This document shows, in pieces, positions 1 to 9,806 of a stretch of DNA of 64,000 nt. The translations under genes were made by a program, and so were the position numbers. The stretch covers positions 16,221-80,220 of the forward strand of contig CALFWM010000048.1 in assembly GCA_937928635.1 (NCBI GenBank), read 5' to 3'. Numbering within the stretch: the stretch's first letter is position 1; each line of letters opens with the position of its first letter. This DNA comes from an uncultured Sulfitobacter sp. (lineage in GTDB: Bacteria; Pseudomonadota; Alphaproteobacteria; Rhodobacterales; Rhodobacteraceae). The notes under the pieces were generated by a model. The model was not told the DNA's origin, ran no database searches, and saw only the letters and a list, made by a program, of their open reading frames with translations.

Positions 1-968
1 TCTGCCTCAAAACCCACACTGGCCGGGTCAAGATCATAATGCGCACCGCAAAACTGACAATCCGCCGTCACACGGCCTTCATCCGTGGTCATCTTTTCAA
101 TGTCTTTGGCCGAATAGATCGACAGGCTTTGCCGTACCCGGTCTTCGGAACAAGTACAGCCAAACCGCACGGCTTGCGCATCATAGACACGCGGCGATTC
201 GTCATGGAACAACCGCAACAGTAAATCAGTGGGTGGGATTGAGGGGCCGATCAACTCCAGATCCTCAACCGTGTCGAGGAGAATGTTCACACGGTTCCAG
301 TTCTCAGCCTCATCATCATGCACAAGATCGCTTGCCGCCAAAACCTCGCCTGACCCTTCGCCCTTTGCCGCAAAAGGGGAGGCTTTTGGCATGTGCTGCA
401 ACATCACACCTCCGGCGCGCCAATGTTCGGGCGTGCCAGGTGTTGATGATTTACCAAAGCTCAGCGAAAACCGGGAGGGGAGCTGTTCTGACTGCGCAAA
501 ATACGCCTCTGCACAGGCCGCCAAAGATCCGCCCGCCAATGGCGTAATGCCTTGATAGGGTTTCATGCCCTGGCCCTGATCAATCATCACAGCAAAATAC
601 CCATCACCCACCTGCTCAAAGGGCGGCGCGTCGGTCAGCCGATCCGCATCATAGCTTGCATAGGCTCTGATACGCGCTGGTTGACCGTCCTCATCCGGGC
701 CGTAGTAATCGGTGGCAATCATCCGCACCGCCCCCTTTGACTGGACCTGTAATGACAGTTTCCAGCGCAATTTGATCGTTTGTCCGATCAACGCCGTCAG
801 CAAGGCCATCTCTGCCACAAGCGCTTCGACTTGAGGCGGGTAATCATGCTGGCGCAGAATACCTTCTAACACACCGTCCAGCCGCGCCACGCGACCGCGT
901 ATGTCTGAACCATCAAGCTGAAATGGCAGGACGCTGTCGTCCCACGCGATCTGAGTGCCATCTGTCAT
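1..968 (-). CDS. hslO: Hsp33 redox-regulated chaperone (partial, C-terminus cut)
   Basis: Cytoplasmic holdase chaperone that is switched on by oxidation. The reading frame starts at the ATG at 966-968 and stays open for 322 codons to the window edge, so the last residues are missing. The zinc-binding cysteines that define the family are visible near the C-terminus: a CxC in RFGCTCSED and a CxxC in DCQFCGAHY. The N-terminal substrate-binding region includes the phrase MALLTALIGQTIKLRWKLS. It is divergent from the NUDIX gene with about 80 bases between them. Cysteine pattern and full-length similarity make the call firm. Confidence 0.95.
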   Translation of the reverse strand, partial: MTDGTQIAWDDSVLPFQLDGSDIRGRVARLDGVLEGILRQHDYPPQVEALVAEMALLTALIGQTIKLRWKLSLQVQSKGAVRMIATDYYGPDEDGQPARIRAYASYDADRLTDAPPFEQVGDGYFAVMIDQGQGMKPYQGITPLAGGSLAACAEAYFAQSEQLPSRFSLSFGKSSTPGTPEHWRAGGVMLQHMPKASPFAAKGEGSGEVLAASDLVHDDEAENWNRVNILLDTVEDLELIGPSIPPTDLLLRLFHDESPRVYDAQAVRFGCTCSEDRVRQSLSIYSAKDIEKMTTDEGRVTADCQFCGAHYDLDPASVGFEA

Positions 969-1047
969 TGGGGTTTCCTTATCGGGGGTCGCTTGGCATA
1001 CCGCGTCTATGTAGGGGCGGCAACCTAGAGAAAAAGGGGTAGGGCAG

Positions 1048-1497
1048 ATGATCAGGCGCGTGGGGCAGGTGCCCCGAACAGACAAAGTGTATCGTCTGCG
1101 GGCAGGGGCCTATGCCATTTTGCCGCTAAATGGGCGCTTTCTGACGGTCGCACAAGTTGATAATGACGTCGAAATCATGCTGCCCGGGGGCGGCATTGAC
1201 CCCGGCGAATCCCCGCTACAGGCGTTACACCGGGAAGTTATCGAAGAAATCGGCTGGCGCATTGCGTATCCCCGACGCCTGGGTGCCTTTCGCCGGTTCG
1301 TCTTTATGCCAGAATATGACTTGTGGGCAGAAAAACTGTGCCATGTTTATGTGGCCCGCCCGGTCCGACAAATTGCGGAGCCGGTCGAGCCGGATCATCA
1401 CGCGATGGTGCTGTCAGGGACAGAGGCGATTGCCGCCCTTGGCAATGATGGCGACCGGATGTTTATGGCGCGTTATTTGGCTGACTCAAGGCCGTAG
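1048..1497 (+). CDS. NUDIX hydrolase
   Basis: Small hydrolase of 149 residues that should cleave a nucleoside diphosphate linked to another moiety; the substrate cannot be read from sequence. The NUDIX box is complete at residues 47-70: a GGG...GE start, then REVIEEIGW with the metal-binding glutamates. Length is typical of single-domain family members. The 3' end overlaps the 3' end of the convergent receiver-phosphatase gene by 25 bases, so no room is left for a terminator between them. It might be a mutT-like sanitiser or an RppH-type enzyme, but no subfamily motif decides this. Confidence 0.85.
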   Translation: MIRRVGQVPRTDKVYRLRAGAYAILPLNGRFLTVAQVDNDVEIMLPGGGIDPGESPLQALHREVIEEIGWRIAYPRRLGAFRRFVFMPEYDLWAEKLCHVYVARPVRQIAEPVEPDHHAMVLSGTEAIAALGNDGDRMFMARYLADSRP

Positions 1498-2735
1498 TAT
1501 TCATAAAGAATGGCAGACACATCATCGAGAAAATCTGATCCGCCCGCATAAGCAGTCAACCCCTCAACCAGACCATCCAAAAACGCGATGCCTTTTTGAT
1601 CTGCGACCTGCGAGACAATCCGCGCGGTGCCGTCCTCGTCCAGCAATTGCCCAACAGGGTCGGGACATTCCGTGACGCCATCGGATACGATCAACAACCG
1701 ATCACCCGGCGCAAGCGAGATATCAAATTGCTCAAAATCAACCCCAGCCAAAAGTCCAACAGGAAATCCACCTGTACCAGATTGTTCAACTTTGCCATCA
1801 GCCCGCTGCACAACTGGATGCGGATGGCCGGCCTGACAAATCGTGACCTTGCCGGTTTGAATATGCACCACTGCAAGCATGAAGGTGAAATAGTGCTCCG
1901 TTTCCATCTCGTTCAGCACGAGATCGTTTAAAGTTGTGACAACCTCGCTCGGGGGCAACGTGGTATAGCTGCCATCGGGTCTGCGTCGCAATGCGATGTT
2001 CTGGTCCGGGGCCGTCGCTGACAGGTATCCAGCCAGACGCGCGGTCATCAACGCAGAGCTTACACCGTGGCCAGACACATCAATTGCAAAAAGGCCCAGC
2101 AGTCCTTCTCCGCCATTAAAATACCCAACAAGGTCACCGCCAACATGACCACTGGGCCGCAACAACAGCGAAGTATCCCCCGTGACATCGGCCCTATACC
2201 TTTCCCGAACAAGCGACTGTTGCAGCTTTTTCGCCTCTCTCAGATCGCGTTGCAGCGAATTGTACATAGAGCGCAATTCGCCAAGGGTATCGCTTAGCTC
2301 GTACTGCATTTGAAGAATGCGTTCGCCCGCCGTGATCCGGGCACGCAATTCGTTCTTATCAACCGGTTTCGTCAGAAAATCATCCGCACCACTGTCCAAC
2401 CCATGGGCGATCTCGGCCTTTTCGCTTTTTGACGTGAGCAGAATAAAATACGCATACCGGTCCTGGCTGAGCGCGCGAAAGGCATGGCAAAATTCCAGGC
2501 CGGTCATGCCGGGCATCATCCAGTCGCTGATGACAAGATCAGGCAATCTGTCCTGCACAATGTCCAGCGCTTCCTGACCAGAGGAGGCCTCAATGACGTC
2601 ATAGCCCCAGCCATCCAGCATTGCCTTTACAATGCGCCGCTGAAACCGGCTGTCGTCCACCACCAAAACACGTCGTCTGGCGCGCGAACTGGAGTCTGGC
2701 GTAAAGGGCTTGGTATGGGTCAAAGCGCTGCACAT
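1473..2735 (-). CDS. Response regulator with PP2C-type (SpoIIE-like) phosphatase output
   Basis: A two-component receiver fused to a serine/threonine phosphatase, 420 residues from the chosen ATG at 2733-2735. The receiver (about residues 22-140) has the acidic pair DD27-28, the phospho-acceptor D71 in ISDWMMPG and the conserved lysine in FLTKPVD. A helical linker (about 150-200) leads to a PP2C/SpoIIE domain with the metal-binding motif IDVSGHG and a later SDGVTE. Such proteins dephosphorylate anti-sigma-factor antagonists. The domain order matches RbaY of Rhodobacter capsulatus, which acts on a partner-switching pathway affecting gene-transfer-agent production; the equivalence is inference. 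Longer starts at 2783 or 2813 are possible and none has a clear Shine-Dalgarno. Confidence 0.85.
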   Translation of the reverse strand: MCSALTHTKPFTPDSSSRARRRVLVVDDSRFQRRIVKAMLDGWGYDVIEASSGQEALDIVQDRLPDLVISDWMMPGMTGLEFCHAFRALSQDRYAYFILLTSKSEKAEIAHGLDSGADDFLTKPVDKNELRARITAGERILQMQYELSDTLGELRSMYNSLQRDLREAKKLQQSLVRERYRADVTGDTSLLLRPSGHVGGDLVGYFNGGEGLLGLFAIDVSGHGVSSALMTARLAGYLSATAPDQNIALRRRPDGSYTTLPPSEVVTTLNDLVLNEMETEHYFTFMLAVVHIQTGKVTICQAGHPHPVVQRADGKVEQSGTGGFPVGLLAGVDFEQFDISLAPGDRLLIVSDGVTECPDPVGQLLDEDGTARIVSQVADQKGIAFLDGLVEGLTAYAGGSDFLDDVSAILYEYYGLESAK

Positions 2736-2880
2736 GTCGAAAGAAACCTTTGCGAGTCGGCGCGACCTTATCCATGGACGCATTAACGCTAAATGAACCC
2801 TAAAATACCGCATAATCGCAGCATCAAGATTACCGCTTGTTAAGGATTTTCACCGACACCAGTGTGATGTGGAGAATAGA

Positions 2881-3213
2881 ATGATTGATTGGCAACGTGT
2901 GAACACCCTGCGCGAAGAAGTGGGCGCGGAGGATTTTGATGAAGTGGTGGAGCTGTTCCTCGAAGAGGTGGATGAGGTGATCACCAAACTGCGGGGAATG
3001 CCGGATTTCGCCACACTGGAGGAAGACCTGCATTTTCTGAAAGGCAGCGCGCTAAGTCTGGGCTTTCGCTCGTTCTCGGGCCTGTGTCAGGTTGGCGAAA
3101 ACCTGTCTGCTGAGGGCAAGGCTGATCAGGTCGATCTAAATGAAATTCTGCAAAACTACACACAGTCCAAACAGGTATTTCAGGCCGAAATGACCCAGGC
3201 TCTGGCAAGTTAG
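2881..3213 (+). CDS. HPt (histidine phosphotransfer) domain protein
   Basis: Stand-alone phosphorelay carrier of 110 residues. The HPt signature HFLKGSA is present, with the phospho-accepting histidine at residue 51, set in an all-helical acidic protein. The start at 2881 is preferred over an in-frame start at 2869 because GTGGAG lies a suitable distance upstream. It is divergent from the receiver-phosphatase gene with about 145 bases between, so the two are probably co-regulated and may be phosphorelay partners. No hybrid kinase is encoded nearby, so the phosphate source must be elsewhere. Confidence 0.85.
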   Translation: MIDWQRVNTLREEVGAEDFDEVVELFLEEVDEVITKLRGMPDFATLEEDLHFLKGSALSLGFRSFSGLCQVGENLSAEGKADQVDLNEILQNYTQSKQVFQAEMTQALAS

Positions 3214-3224
3214 AGCCCTATACC

Positions 3225-4037
3225 TCAGACCAATTTATACAAAGTTCCTGCCGCAGCTGATCCAAAATGCTCACGGGCTTTGGCCCGCAACATCTGCATC
3301 CCGGTAATCCATCGGTCATGATCTTGCGCGCGGTGCATCACGTAGTCTTTGACGGCGGGGTGGGACAGGATCAGAAACTGTTCTGCCTCAACACCTGCAA
3401 CAATGGCCTTGGCCACGTCATCCGCAGTCAAAAGTGATGCCTGCTGTGCGGCATCTGCATCCGAAAGCCCCAACAGTGGCGTCGCCACATATTGCGGGCA
3501 TACGACCGAAACACCAATCCCCTGCGCGCCATGGGTGATTGCCAGTGATTCAGCAAAACTGACAGCGGCATGTTTGGTCGCGGAATAGGCCGCATCACCA
3601 ATCTGGTTCAGCAACCCCGCCGCAGAGGCAACATTGACCAAATGCCCCGACCCGCGCTCTGTCATTTCTGGCAAAAGTGCGCGCGCGGCATAGACATGGG
3701 CCATCACATGCACCTGCCAGTTCAACATCCAGGTTTCATTGTCCGCTGATGCCGCATGGTTTGGCTCACCCTTGCCTATCCCGGCGTTAGAAACGTAAAT
3801 GTCGATCCCGCCCAGCGCATCATGGGCCTGCGCAATCAACCCCTGCACCGCCGTTTCATCCCGCACATCACAAGCCGCTGAATGTCCGTTAATTTCCTGT
3901 GCGATGGCAGCCGCACTGTCACCATCCAGATCAGCGACAAACACCCGTGCGCCCATACCTGCTGCACGCCGCGCAAGTGCCGCCCCGATACCACTTCCCC
4001 CACCGGTGATGACCACAGATTTGCCACTGAACTTCAT
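3225..4037 (-). CDS. SDR-family oxidoreductase
   Basis: NAD(P)-dependent short-chain dehydrogenase, 270 residues, Rossmann fold. The cofactor motif TGGGSGIG is at residues 11-18, NAG at 84-86, and the catalytic set is complete: S138, Y151 and K155 in YSATK. The first residues follow the usual SDR opening of a short beta-strand followed by the glycine loop. The physiological substrate is not visible. It lies 9 bases downstream of ilvA on the same strand, so the two are likely cotranscribed, but no pathway link to threonine catabolism is evident from sequence. Confidence 0.85.
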   Translation of the reverse strand: MKFSGKSVVITGGGSGIGAALARRAAGMGARVFVADLDGDSAAAIAQEINGHSAACDVRDETAVQGLIAQAHDALGGIDIYVSNAGIGKGEPNHAASADNETWMLNWQVHVMAHVYAARALLPEMTERGSGHLVNVASAAGLLNQIGDAAYSATKHAAVSFAESLAITHGAQGIGVSVVCPQYVATPLLGLSDADAAQQASLLTADDVAKAIVAGVEAEQFLILSHPAVKDYVMHRAQDHDRWITGMQMLRAKAREHFGSAAAGTLYKLV

Positions 4038-4046
4038 CGCCGTCTC

Positions 4047-5276
4047 CTAGATTACGAACTGGGCCAGCGTCTCATCATTTGTGATATCGGTATAGGTAAA
4101 CCCTGCGTCATCAATGCGCTGGAACATTGCGGGAAAATTCCGTGGCGAATCTGTTTCGATCCCGATCAGGACAGACCCAAAATTGCGGGCGGATTTTTTC
4201 ATATACTCAAACCGGGTGATATTATCGTTCGGGCCAAGCATCCCCAGAAAATCTTTCAGCGCGCCAGGGCGTTGCGGCAGCCGCAGGATGAAGTACTTCT
4301 TGAGCCCGCCATACCGCTGCGCGCGTTCCTTGACCTCTGGCAAACGCTCAAAATCAAAGTTCCCACCGGAGGCGACACAGACAACACGCTTGCCCCTGAT
4401 CTGTGGCGCAACCACGCTCAGCGCCTCCAGGGAAAGCGCGCCGGCAGGTTCCAGCACAATGCCCTCAACGTTGAGCATCTCAACAATTGTGCCGCAAATG
4501 CGATCCTCTGGCAGGTCAATCACGTCCTCAATCGACACACTCTTGAGCCGCGTAAAGGGACGTACGCCAATCTTGGCAACAGCGGCACCATCCACAAAGG
4601 TGTTAATCGGTGACACATCGACGGGTTCACCGGCCTCCAGCGCCTCCGCCAATGATCGCGCGCCCGATGGTTCAACAAAGGTATACCCACATTGATTGCC
4701 AAAATAACTGAACGTGCCAGAAGATAATCCGCCGCCGCCAACAGGCAGGATGATATGGTCCGGCACAGCGCCCAATTGCTGTTCAATTTCAACCGCAACG
4801 CTGGCCTGACCTTCGATCACATCCTCATCATCAAAGGGCGATAGAAAGGCCCCGTTCTCTGCCGTGCAAAATTCCTGCGCGGCAACAAGTGTTGCATCAA
4901 AATAGTCTCCAACAAGGCGCACTTCGACATGATCACCGCCAAACATACGGGTCTTGAGGATCTTTTGTTCAGGCGTTGTCACAGGCATGAACACAACACC
5001 CTGCACCCCGAAATGACGACACATAAACGCGACACCCTGCGCGTGATTTCCCGCTGAGGCACAGACAAACAACTGATGTTTAGGGATGGCACGACGCATT
5101 GCGTTAAACGCACCGCGCAGCTTGTAAGACCGCACCGGGCTCAGGTCTTCGCGTTTCAACCAGATGTCAGCGCCAAAGCGATCCGACAACAGATCGTTGC
5201 GCATGCAGGGCGTGGGTGGAAATACCGCGCGCATGGCTTGCGTCGCGCGCTTGGCCCCCTCTCTGAATTGGCTCAT
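4047..5276 (-). CDS. ilvA: Threonine ammonia-lyase (threonine dehydratase)
   Basis: PLP enzyme converting L-threonine to 2-oxobutanoate and ammonia, the first step of isoleucine synthesis. The 409-residue protein has the PLP lysine K52 in SYKLRGAFNAM, the SAGNHAQG substrate loop and the VGGGGLSSG phosphate-binding loop. The last 85 or so residues (from KKYFILRLPQRPGALKDF) form a single ACT-like regulatory domain, as in the roughly 400-residue class rather than the 500-residue E. coli form with two. This suggests allosteric control, but isoleucine sensitivity cannot be judged. It is upstream of the SDR gene on the same strand. Confidence 0.93.
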   Translation of the reverse strand: MSQFREGAKRATQAMRAVFPPTPCMRNDLLSDRFGADIWLKREDLSPVRSYKLRGAFNAMRRAIPKHQLFVCASAGNHAQGVAFMCRHFGVQGVVFMPVTTPEQKILKTRMFGGDHVEVRLVGDYFDATLVAAQEFCTAENGAFLSPFDDEDVIEGQASVAVEIEQQLGAVPDHIILPVGGGGLSSGTFSYFGNQCGYTFVEPSGARSLAEALEAGEPVDVSPINTFVDGAAVAKIGVRPFTRLKSVSIEDVIDLPEDRICGTIVEMLNVEGIVLEPAGALSLEALSVVAPQIRGKRVVCVASGGNFDFERLPEVKERAQRYGGLKKYFILRLPQRPGALKDFLGMLGPNDNITRFEYMKKSARNFGSVLIGIETDSPRNFPAMFQRIDDAGFTYTDITNDETLAQFVI

Positions 5277-5303
5277 GCCTTGTGTACTTTTTGGTCAAAG
5301 AGG

Positions 5304-6059
5304 TCAGTCAATCGCACGCCCCTCAATGAAATGGCCATAAAACGTCGTCAAAACACTGGCCCCGATCAACATCAAAAACCACCCCACGACCAGCGAATAG
5401 ATCATGCCGATCACACTGTCCGCGCCCCCAATCTGATTTGGCAATTGCGCAATCAGCGAGCTAAGAACCAGCAAGAAGACAAGCACCCCAATTGTACCAC
5501 TGTTGCCTGCTGTGGCTTTCCAGGCGTCACCAAATGTCATGGGTCGGCCAACAGCTGCGGAGGGCAGAACGGGACAGAGCCGATAGAACACGTAAAAGGC
5601 GACGATGGCAGGTATCAGGGACATCAGCAGGGCGCCCAACGGCCCAAGAATAAGCAAAAACAGGCCGAGTATCAGCAAGACCACCATCACCAATCCCATG
5701 ATGAGCAAACCGATCAAAAAACCCCGACCAAAATAGGACATGATGGGACCGCCATGAAATTGCGGGAACCAACTGGTCGGATATTCCTCAAGCAGCACAT
5801 AGCGGTGCCATGAAACCGCAATCCACAATGCAACAACGACGGACACGATGATATAGATCAGAAAGCTGAGCCAAAGGCTTCCTGGCACTGCGGCCAGCAC
5901 TTCGGGATCGTTTTCGCGCATAAGTGAGGTGGCTTCGGCACCCAGAAACACAAAAGCCAGCCCGCTGAGCAGATAGGGCACCAGCGATAGCTTCAGCGCG
6001 GCGTCAATGTTGGAAAACACCAACCGCACCGAATGCACGAATATCTGCCAACCCTTCAT
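5304..6059 (-). CDS. Uncharacterised multi-pass membrane protein
   Basis: I do not recognise a named family. The 251-residue product has about six hydrophobic segments, the most obvious being the stretch around [18 protein letters not shown] and the leucine/isoleucine-rich region near residues 120-165. The start at 6057-6059 (MKGWQIF) is chosen because a 15-residue upstream extension is rich in charged residues and lacks a ribosome site. A HR-V-LEEYP segment between membrane helices suggests a short cytoplasmic or periplasmic loop. It is divergent from argG and sits 27 bases upstream of ilvA on the same strand. No functional assignment is made. Confidence 0.7.
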   Translation of the reverse strand: MKGWQIFVHSVRLVFSNIDAALKLSLVPYLLSGLAFVFLGAEATSLMRENDPEVLAAVPGSLWLSFLIYIIVSVVVALWIAVSWHRYVLLEEYPTSWFPQFHGGPIMSYFGRGFLIGLLIMGLVMVVLLILGLFLLILGPLGALLMSLIPAIVAFYVFYRLCPVLPSAAVGRPMTFGDAWKATAGNSGTIGVLVFLLVLSSLIAQLPNQIGGADSVIGMIYSLVVGWFLMLIGASVLTTFYGHFIEGRAID

Positions 6060-6183
6060 GATCGTCCTCTCGACAGCGCAAAAACCTAACCACAGGTTTG
6101 TCACAACGCTCTGCCTGCATCAACCTTGCCCTACCTCGCAAAACCCGGTATCGCGCAGGCGATTAATCAAGGGGATATCCGTC

Positions 6184-7401
6184 ATGTCAGCGCCCAAAAA
6201 AGTAGTGCTCGCCTATTCCGGCGGGCTTGATACCTCCATCATCCTCAAATGGCTGCAAACAGAATACGGTTGCGAGGTTGTGACCTTTACCGCCGATCTG
6301 GGGCAGGGGGAGGAGCTGGAGCCTGCCCGCGCCAAGGCGGAACTCATGGGTGCCTCCGAGATCTATATTGAGGACGTGCGCGAAGAGTTTGTGCGCGACT
6401 TTGTGTTCCCGATGTTCCGCGCCAATGCGGTCTATGAGGGGTTGTATCTGCTGGGCACGTCTATTGCGCGCCCTTTGATCTCAAAACGTCTGGTTGAGAT
6501 TGCCGAGAAAACGGGTGCCGATGCGGTCGCGCATGGTGCGACCGGCAAGGGCAACGATCAGGTGCGGTTTGAACTGGCCGCCTATGCGTTGAACCCCGAT
6601 ATCAAGGTGATTGCGCCCTGGCGTGAATGGGATCTGTCGAGCCGCACAAAGCTGATCGACTTTGCGGAGAAAAACCAAATCCCGATTGCAAAAGACAAGC
6701 GTGGGGAGGCACCCTTTAGTGTGGATGCAAACCTGTTGCACACCTCGTCCGAGGGGAAGGTTTTGGAAGACCCCGCCGTAGATGCGCCCGATTACGTGTA
6801 TCAGCGGACTGTCAATCCAGAGCAGGCCCCGGATGAGCCGGAATATGTCGAAGTTGGTTTTGAACGCGGTGATGCAGTCTCTATCAACAATGAAATGATG
6901 TCACCCGCCACCATCCTGACCAAGCTGAACGAACTTGGCGGCAAGCACGGCTGTGGGCGCCTTGATTTGGTTGAGGGGCGTTTTGTCGGGATGAAATCGC
7001 GCGGGATTTACGAAACGCCCGGTGGAACATTGTTGCTGGAGGCCCACCGGGGTATCGAATCCATCACGTTGGACCGTGGGGCGATGCACCTCAAGGACGA
7101 GCTGATGCCACGCTACGCCGAGCTGATCTATAACGGGTTCTGGTTCAGCCCCGAACGCACCATGTTGCAGGCCGCAATTGATGCCAGCCAGACCCATGTG
7201 ACCGGTACTGTGCGGTTGAAACTCTACAAAGGCAGCGCACGCACGGTGGGCCGTTGGTCTGATCACTCGCTCTACTCAGAGGCGCATGTGACGTTTGAAG
7301 ACGACGCTGGTGCCTATGATCAGAAAGATGCCGCCGGGTTCATTCAACTGAATGCGCTGCGTTTGAAGCTGCTGGCGGCGCGCGACAAGCGGCTCAAATA
7401 A
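6184..7401 (+). CDS. argG: Argininosuccinate synthase
   Basis: ATP-dependent condensation of citrulline and aspartate to argininosuccinate in arginine synthesis. The start at 6184 ([18 protein letters not shown]) gives 405 residues, the normal family length; a 59-residue upstream extension in the same frame is not conserved in character. The PP-loop SGGLDTS is at residues 12-18, and the [13 protein letters not shown] citrulline/aspartate-binding segment follows at about 115. The 3' end overlaps the convergent sulfotransferase-like gene by 8 bases. It stands alone, apart from other arg genes in the window. Confidence 0.97.
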   Translation: MSAPKKVVLAYSGGLDTSIILKWLQTEYGCEVVTFTADLGQGEELEPARAKAELMGASEIYIEDVREEFVRDFVFPMFRANAVYEGLYLLGTSIARPLISKRLVEIAEKTGADAVAHGATGKGNDQVRFELAAYALNPDIKVIAPWREWDLSSRTKLIDFAEKNQIPIAKDKRGEAPFSVDANLLHTSSEGKVLEDPAVDAPDYVYQRTVNPEQAPDEPEYVEVGFERGDAVSINNEMMSPATILTKLNELGGKHGCGRLDLVEGRFVGMKSRGIYETPGGTLLLEAHRGIESITLDRGAMHLKDELMPRYAELIYNGFWFSPERTMLQAAIDASQTHVTGTVRLKLYKGSARTVGRWSDHSLYSEAHVTFEDDAGAYDQKDAAGFIQLNALRLKLLAARDKRLK

Positions 7402-8092
7402 GCGCCTCTGCTGAATCCCACATCGCTGTATAAAGGGGCATCGCGCGTTCGCACAGGCGCGCGGCCTCACCCGTCAGTTCCGGTTCGGGCCCCTCTGGTC
7501 CCGCGAACCCGGTTGAGCGATGCACCGCATCATACCAATGCGCGGCCCAGACCCCGTCATAGGGTTTTGGGCCAGCTTGCCAGCGCAACATAGCCGGGTC
7601 AAACGGCACACCAATCGCGTCACACAAACGGGTCAACATCCCTTTTGGATCACGGCGGATGTCATGGCTGTCGATCAGATATCCCCCCAAACGCTCGATC
7701 AAATCCAACTGCTGGGGATAGCCGATGTCTTGCAACGTCGGCATTTCATGTTTCGCAAGGTAGCTTGCGATAACCCTGGCCGGGTGACGTATGAGATGCA
7801 CGTTTTCACATCCCTTCGCCCACTCCATCGGGAAACTGGGCAGCATGTGGTGCGGCATGTGTTTCATGTAGACATGCGGCGCACCGTCCCTGGCACAAAG
7901 GGCCGCAACCTTGGCAGGGTCGGTTTCATGGGCCGCTGTGATTTGATCTCGCATCGGGTGATCCAAGCCAGATTGCGCCAGATAGGCCGCATAAAACGGC
8001 TCATCCCGAACCTCAAAATCAGGGCGCGCTGCAAAGCTGTACATCATCGCCGTGCTCAGATTGCGCGGGCCAGACCACATGGCGATTTTCAT
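7394..8092 (-). CDS. Sulfotransferase-like P-loop protein
   Basis: About 232 residues from the ATG near 8092 ([20 protein letters not shown]). The opening [11 protein letters not shown] matches the 5'-phosphosulfate-binding loop of PAPS sulfotransferases, and [17 protein letters not shown] at about 98-114 matches the 3'-phosphate-binding motif. A longer frame to a TTG at 8188 exists but adds non-homologous sequence. The acceptor substrate is unknown, and many proteins of this type in proteobacteria are uncharacterised. It converges on argG with an 8-base overlap and is divergent from msrA. Confidence 0.7.
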   Translation of the reverse strand: MKIAMWSGPRNLSTAMMYSFAARPDFEVRDEPFYAAYLAQSGLDHPMRDQITAAHETDPAKVAALCARDGAPHVYMKHMPHHMLPSFPMEWAKGCENVHLIRHPARVIASYLAKHEMPTLQDIGYPQQLDLIERLGGYLIDSHDIRRDPKGMLTRLCDAIGVPFDPAMLRWQAGPKPYDGVWAAHWYDAVHRSTGFAGPEGPEPELTGEAARLCERAMPLYTAMWDSAEALI

Positions 8093-8281
8093 AAAAACCC
8101 CTGTCTGTATCGCATCGGTGTCTTGTCGGTATGACGTCGGTATTTGGTCCGACATCCGAAATGTTACGAGCCTCACCCAAGAGGTCAATTACAATCACCA
8201 CCCCGTGAAAAACCGCAACAGTCCGTTGCGCGTCGGGAACTTTTCAACGCAGCTTGGGGTCTGTTTACAGGAGGTCCATTC

Positions 8282-8938
8282 ATGTCCCGTCTTACAACTT
8301 TCAAAACCTTCGCCCTCGCCACGCTGATCGGTGTGGGCCTGTTTGCCCACGACGCCCGCGCGGGCACGGAAACCCTGACTGTTGCAGGCGGATGTTTCTG
8401 GTGCGTCGAAGCGGATTTTGAATCCGTGCGCGGGGTCAAAGGGGCGGTATCCGGTTTTGCCGGTGGCAAGACGAGTAATCCAACTTACAAGGATGTCACT
8501 GGCGGTGGTACAGGCCATTATGAGGCCGTGCAGATCACCTTTGACAACATCATCATCAACCGCGACCAGATTTTGGCGATGTTCTTTCGCTCCATCGACC
8601 CAACAGATGCGGGTGGACAGTTTTGCGACCGTGGGCCCAGCTATCGCACAGCGATTTTTGCCGCAAACACCACGCAAAAGGCAGCCGCAGAAAAAGCCAA
8701 AGCACAGGCACAAGCCGATCTGGGCAAAAAGGTTGTCACACCTGTATTGGGGGCAAGCAAGTTTTACCCCGCAGATGCCTATCATCAGAACTACTACAAA
8801 AGCAGTGACCGTCTGGCGGTTAGCAGCGTCGGTGTCGCCGTTAAAAAATCAACGGCCTACAAACGCTACCGCAACCGCTGTGGCCGCGACCAGCGGGTCA
8901 AGCAGTTGTGGGGCTCAGCGGCACCGTTTGCTAAGTAG
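8282..8938 (+). CDS. msrA: Peptide-methionine (S)-S-oxide reductase with a signal peptide
   Basis: Reduces the S epimer of methionine sulfoxide. The 218-residue protein starts with a clear Sec signal (basic MSRLTTFK, hydrophobic core, predicted cut after HDARA at about 27), so it should act in the periplasm, unlike the common cytoplasmic form. The active-site motif GCFWC is at residues 37-41, followed by the conserved GHYEAVQI and [10 protein letters not shown] segments, and a C-terminal cysteine in RNRCGRD may be resolving. The start at 8282 is preceded by AGGAGG. Its 3' end overlaps the convergent ribokinase gene by 8 bases. Confidence 0.93.
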   Translation: MSRLTTFKTFALATLIGVGLFAHDARAGTETLTVAGGCFWCVEADFESVRGVKGAVSGFAGGKTSNPTYKDVTGGGTGHYEAVQITFDNIIINRDQILAMFFRSIDPTDAGGQFCDRGPSYRTAIFAANTTQKAAAEKAKAQAQADLGKKVVTPVLGASKFYPADAYHQNYYKSSDRLAVSSVGVAVKKSTAYKRYRNRCGRDQRVKQLWGSAAPFAK

Positions 8939-9806
8939 AAAAATCATGGTCCTCGATCTCTTTCAGATCGGGGATCACATCCGCCGTGCCATGGCGCGTC
9001 ACCATCAGCGCGCCTGCCTTTGACGCCAGATCAATGGCGTCGGCCATGTTCATCCCCCGATCAAGCGCGGCAACAAGATAGCCGGTAAAAGTATCGCCGG
9101 CACCTGTGGTATCAACAGGATCGACCGGATAGGCCGGATAGAATATCTCTGATTTGGCCGTGTTAGAGACCCATTTGCATCCCTCAGCGCCCAACGTGAC
9201 CACAATATCACGCACCGGCAGATCGCTGAGCGCATGGCCTGTGTCAGCGCGCAATTGATCTGCCTCAACCGCATTCAACACCAACACATCAATCTGATCC
9301 AAAATCGCTGAGATGGCCCGCGCATCAAATGGTGCTGCGGCATATGTCACGTGCAACCCCAACGTCTTTGCCGTTTCAGCAGCATAGACTTGCCCACTGG
9401 TTTCATTCTGCATCAACAGGATGTCCCCTGGCGATGCTTCTGTCAGGGCCGCACCAATCATCTGTTCGCTGAGTACCTGATTGGCCCCGCCAAACAACAC
9501 GATGGAATTTTCACCGTTGGCATCCACACAGATGTTCGCATGACCCGTCGGCACATCGACCACGGTGATATGCGGCGTATCGACGCCATATTCCAGCAAA
9601 CGTTCCAACGCCCATGTCCCGTCAGACCCGACCGCGCCAATGTGGATCACCCGCGCCCCGGCCCGTGCGGCAGCAACGGACATATTGGCCCCCTTGCCCC
9701 CCAGACCCTGATCAAACTCTATCGCGGCAAGTGTTTCACCCGGTGCGGGCAAATGCGGCAGTTGATAAAAGTTGTCTGCGTTGATCGACCCCAGGTTCCA
9801 GATCAT
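8931..9806 (-). CDS. rbsK: PfkB-family sugar kinase, ribokinase-like
   Basis: ATP-dependent carbohydrate kinase of 291 residues. Both PfkB signatures are present: GGKGAN at 36-41 and DTTGAGDTF at 232-240, with catalytic base D238. The N-terminal [20 protein letters not shown] pattern is that of ribokinases rather than fructokinases or adenosine kinases. There is no sugar transporter or repressor next to it; the upstream neighbour is the malic enzyme with a 4-base ATGA overlap, so translation may be coupled. The sugar specificity is therefore inferred only from similarity. Confidence 0.8.
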   Translation of the reverse strand: MIWNLGSINADNFYQLPHLPAPGETLAAIEFDQGLGGKGANMSVAAARAGARVIHIGAVGSDGTWALERLLEYGVDTPHITVVDVPTGHANICVDANGENSIVLFGGANQVLSEQMIGAALTEASPGDILLMQNETSGQVYAAETAKTLGLHVTYAAAPFDARAISAILDQIDVLVLNAVEADQLRADTGHALSDLPVRDIVVTLGAEGCKWVSNTAKSEIFYPAYPVDPVDTTGAGDTFTGYLVAALDRGMNMADAIDLASKAGALMVTRHGTADVIPDLKEIEDHDFST

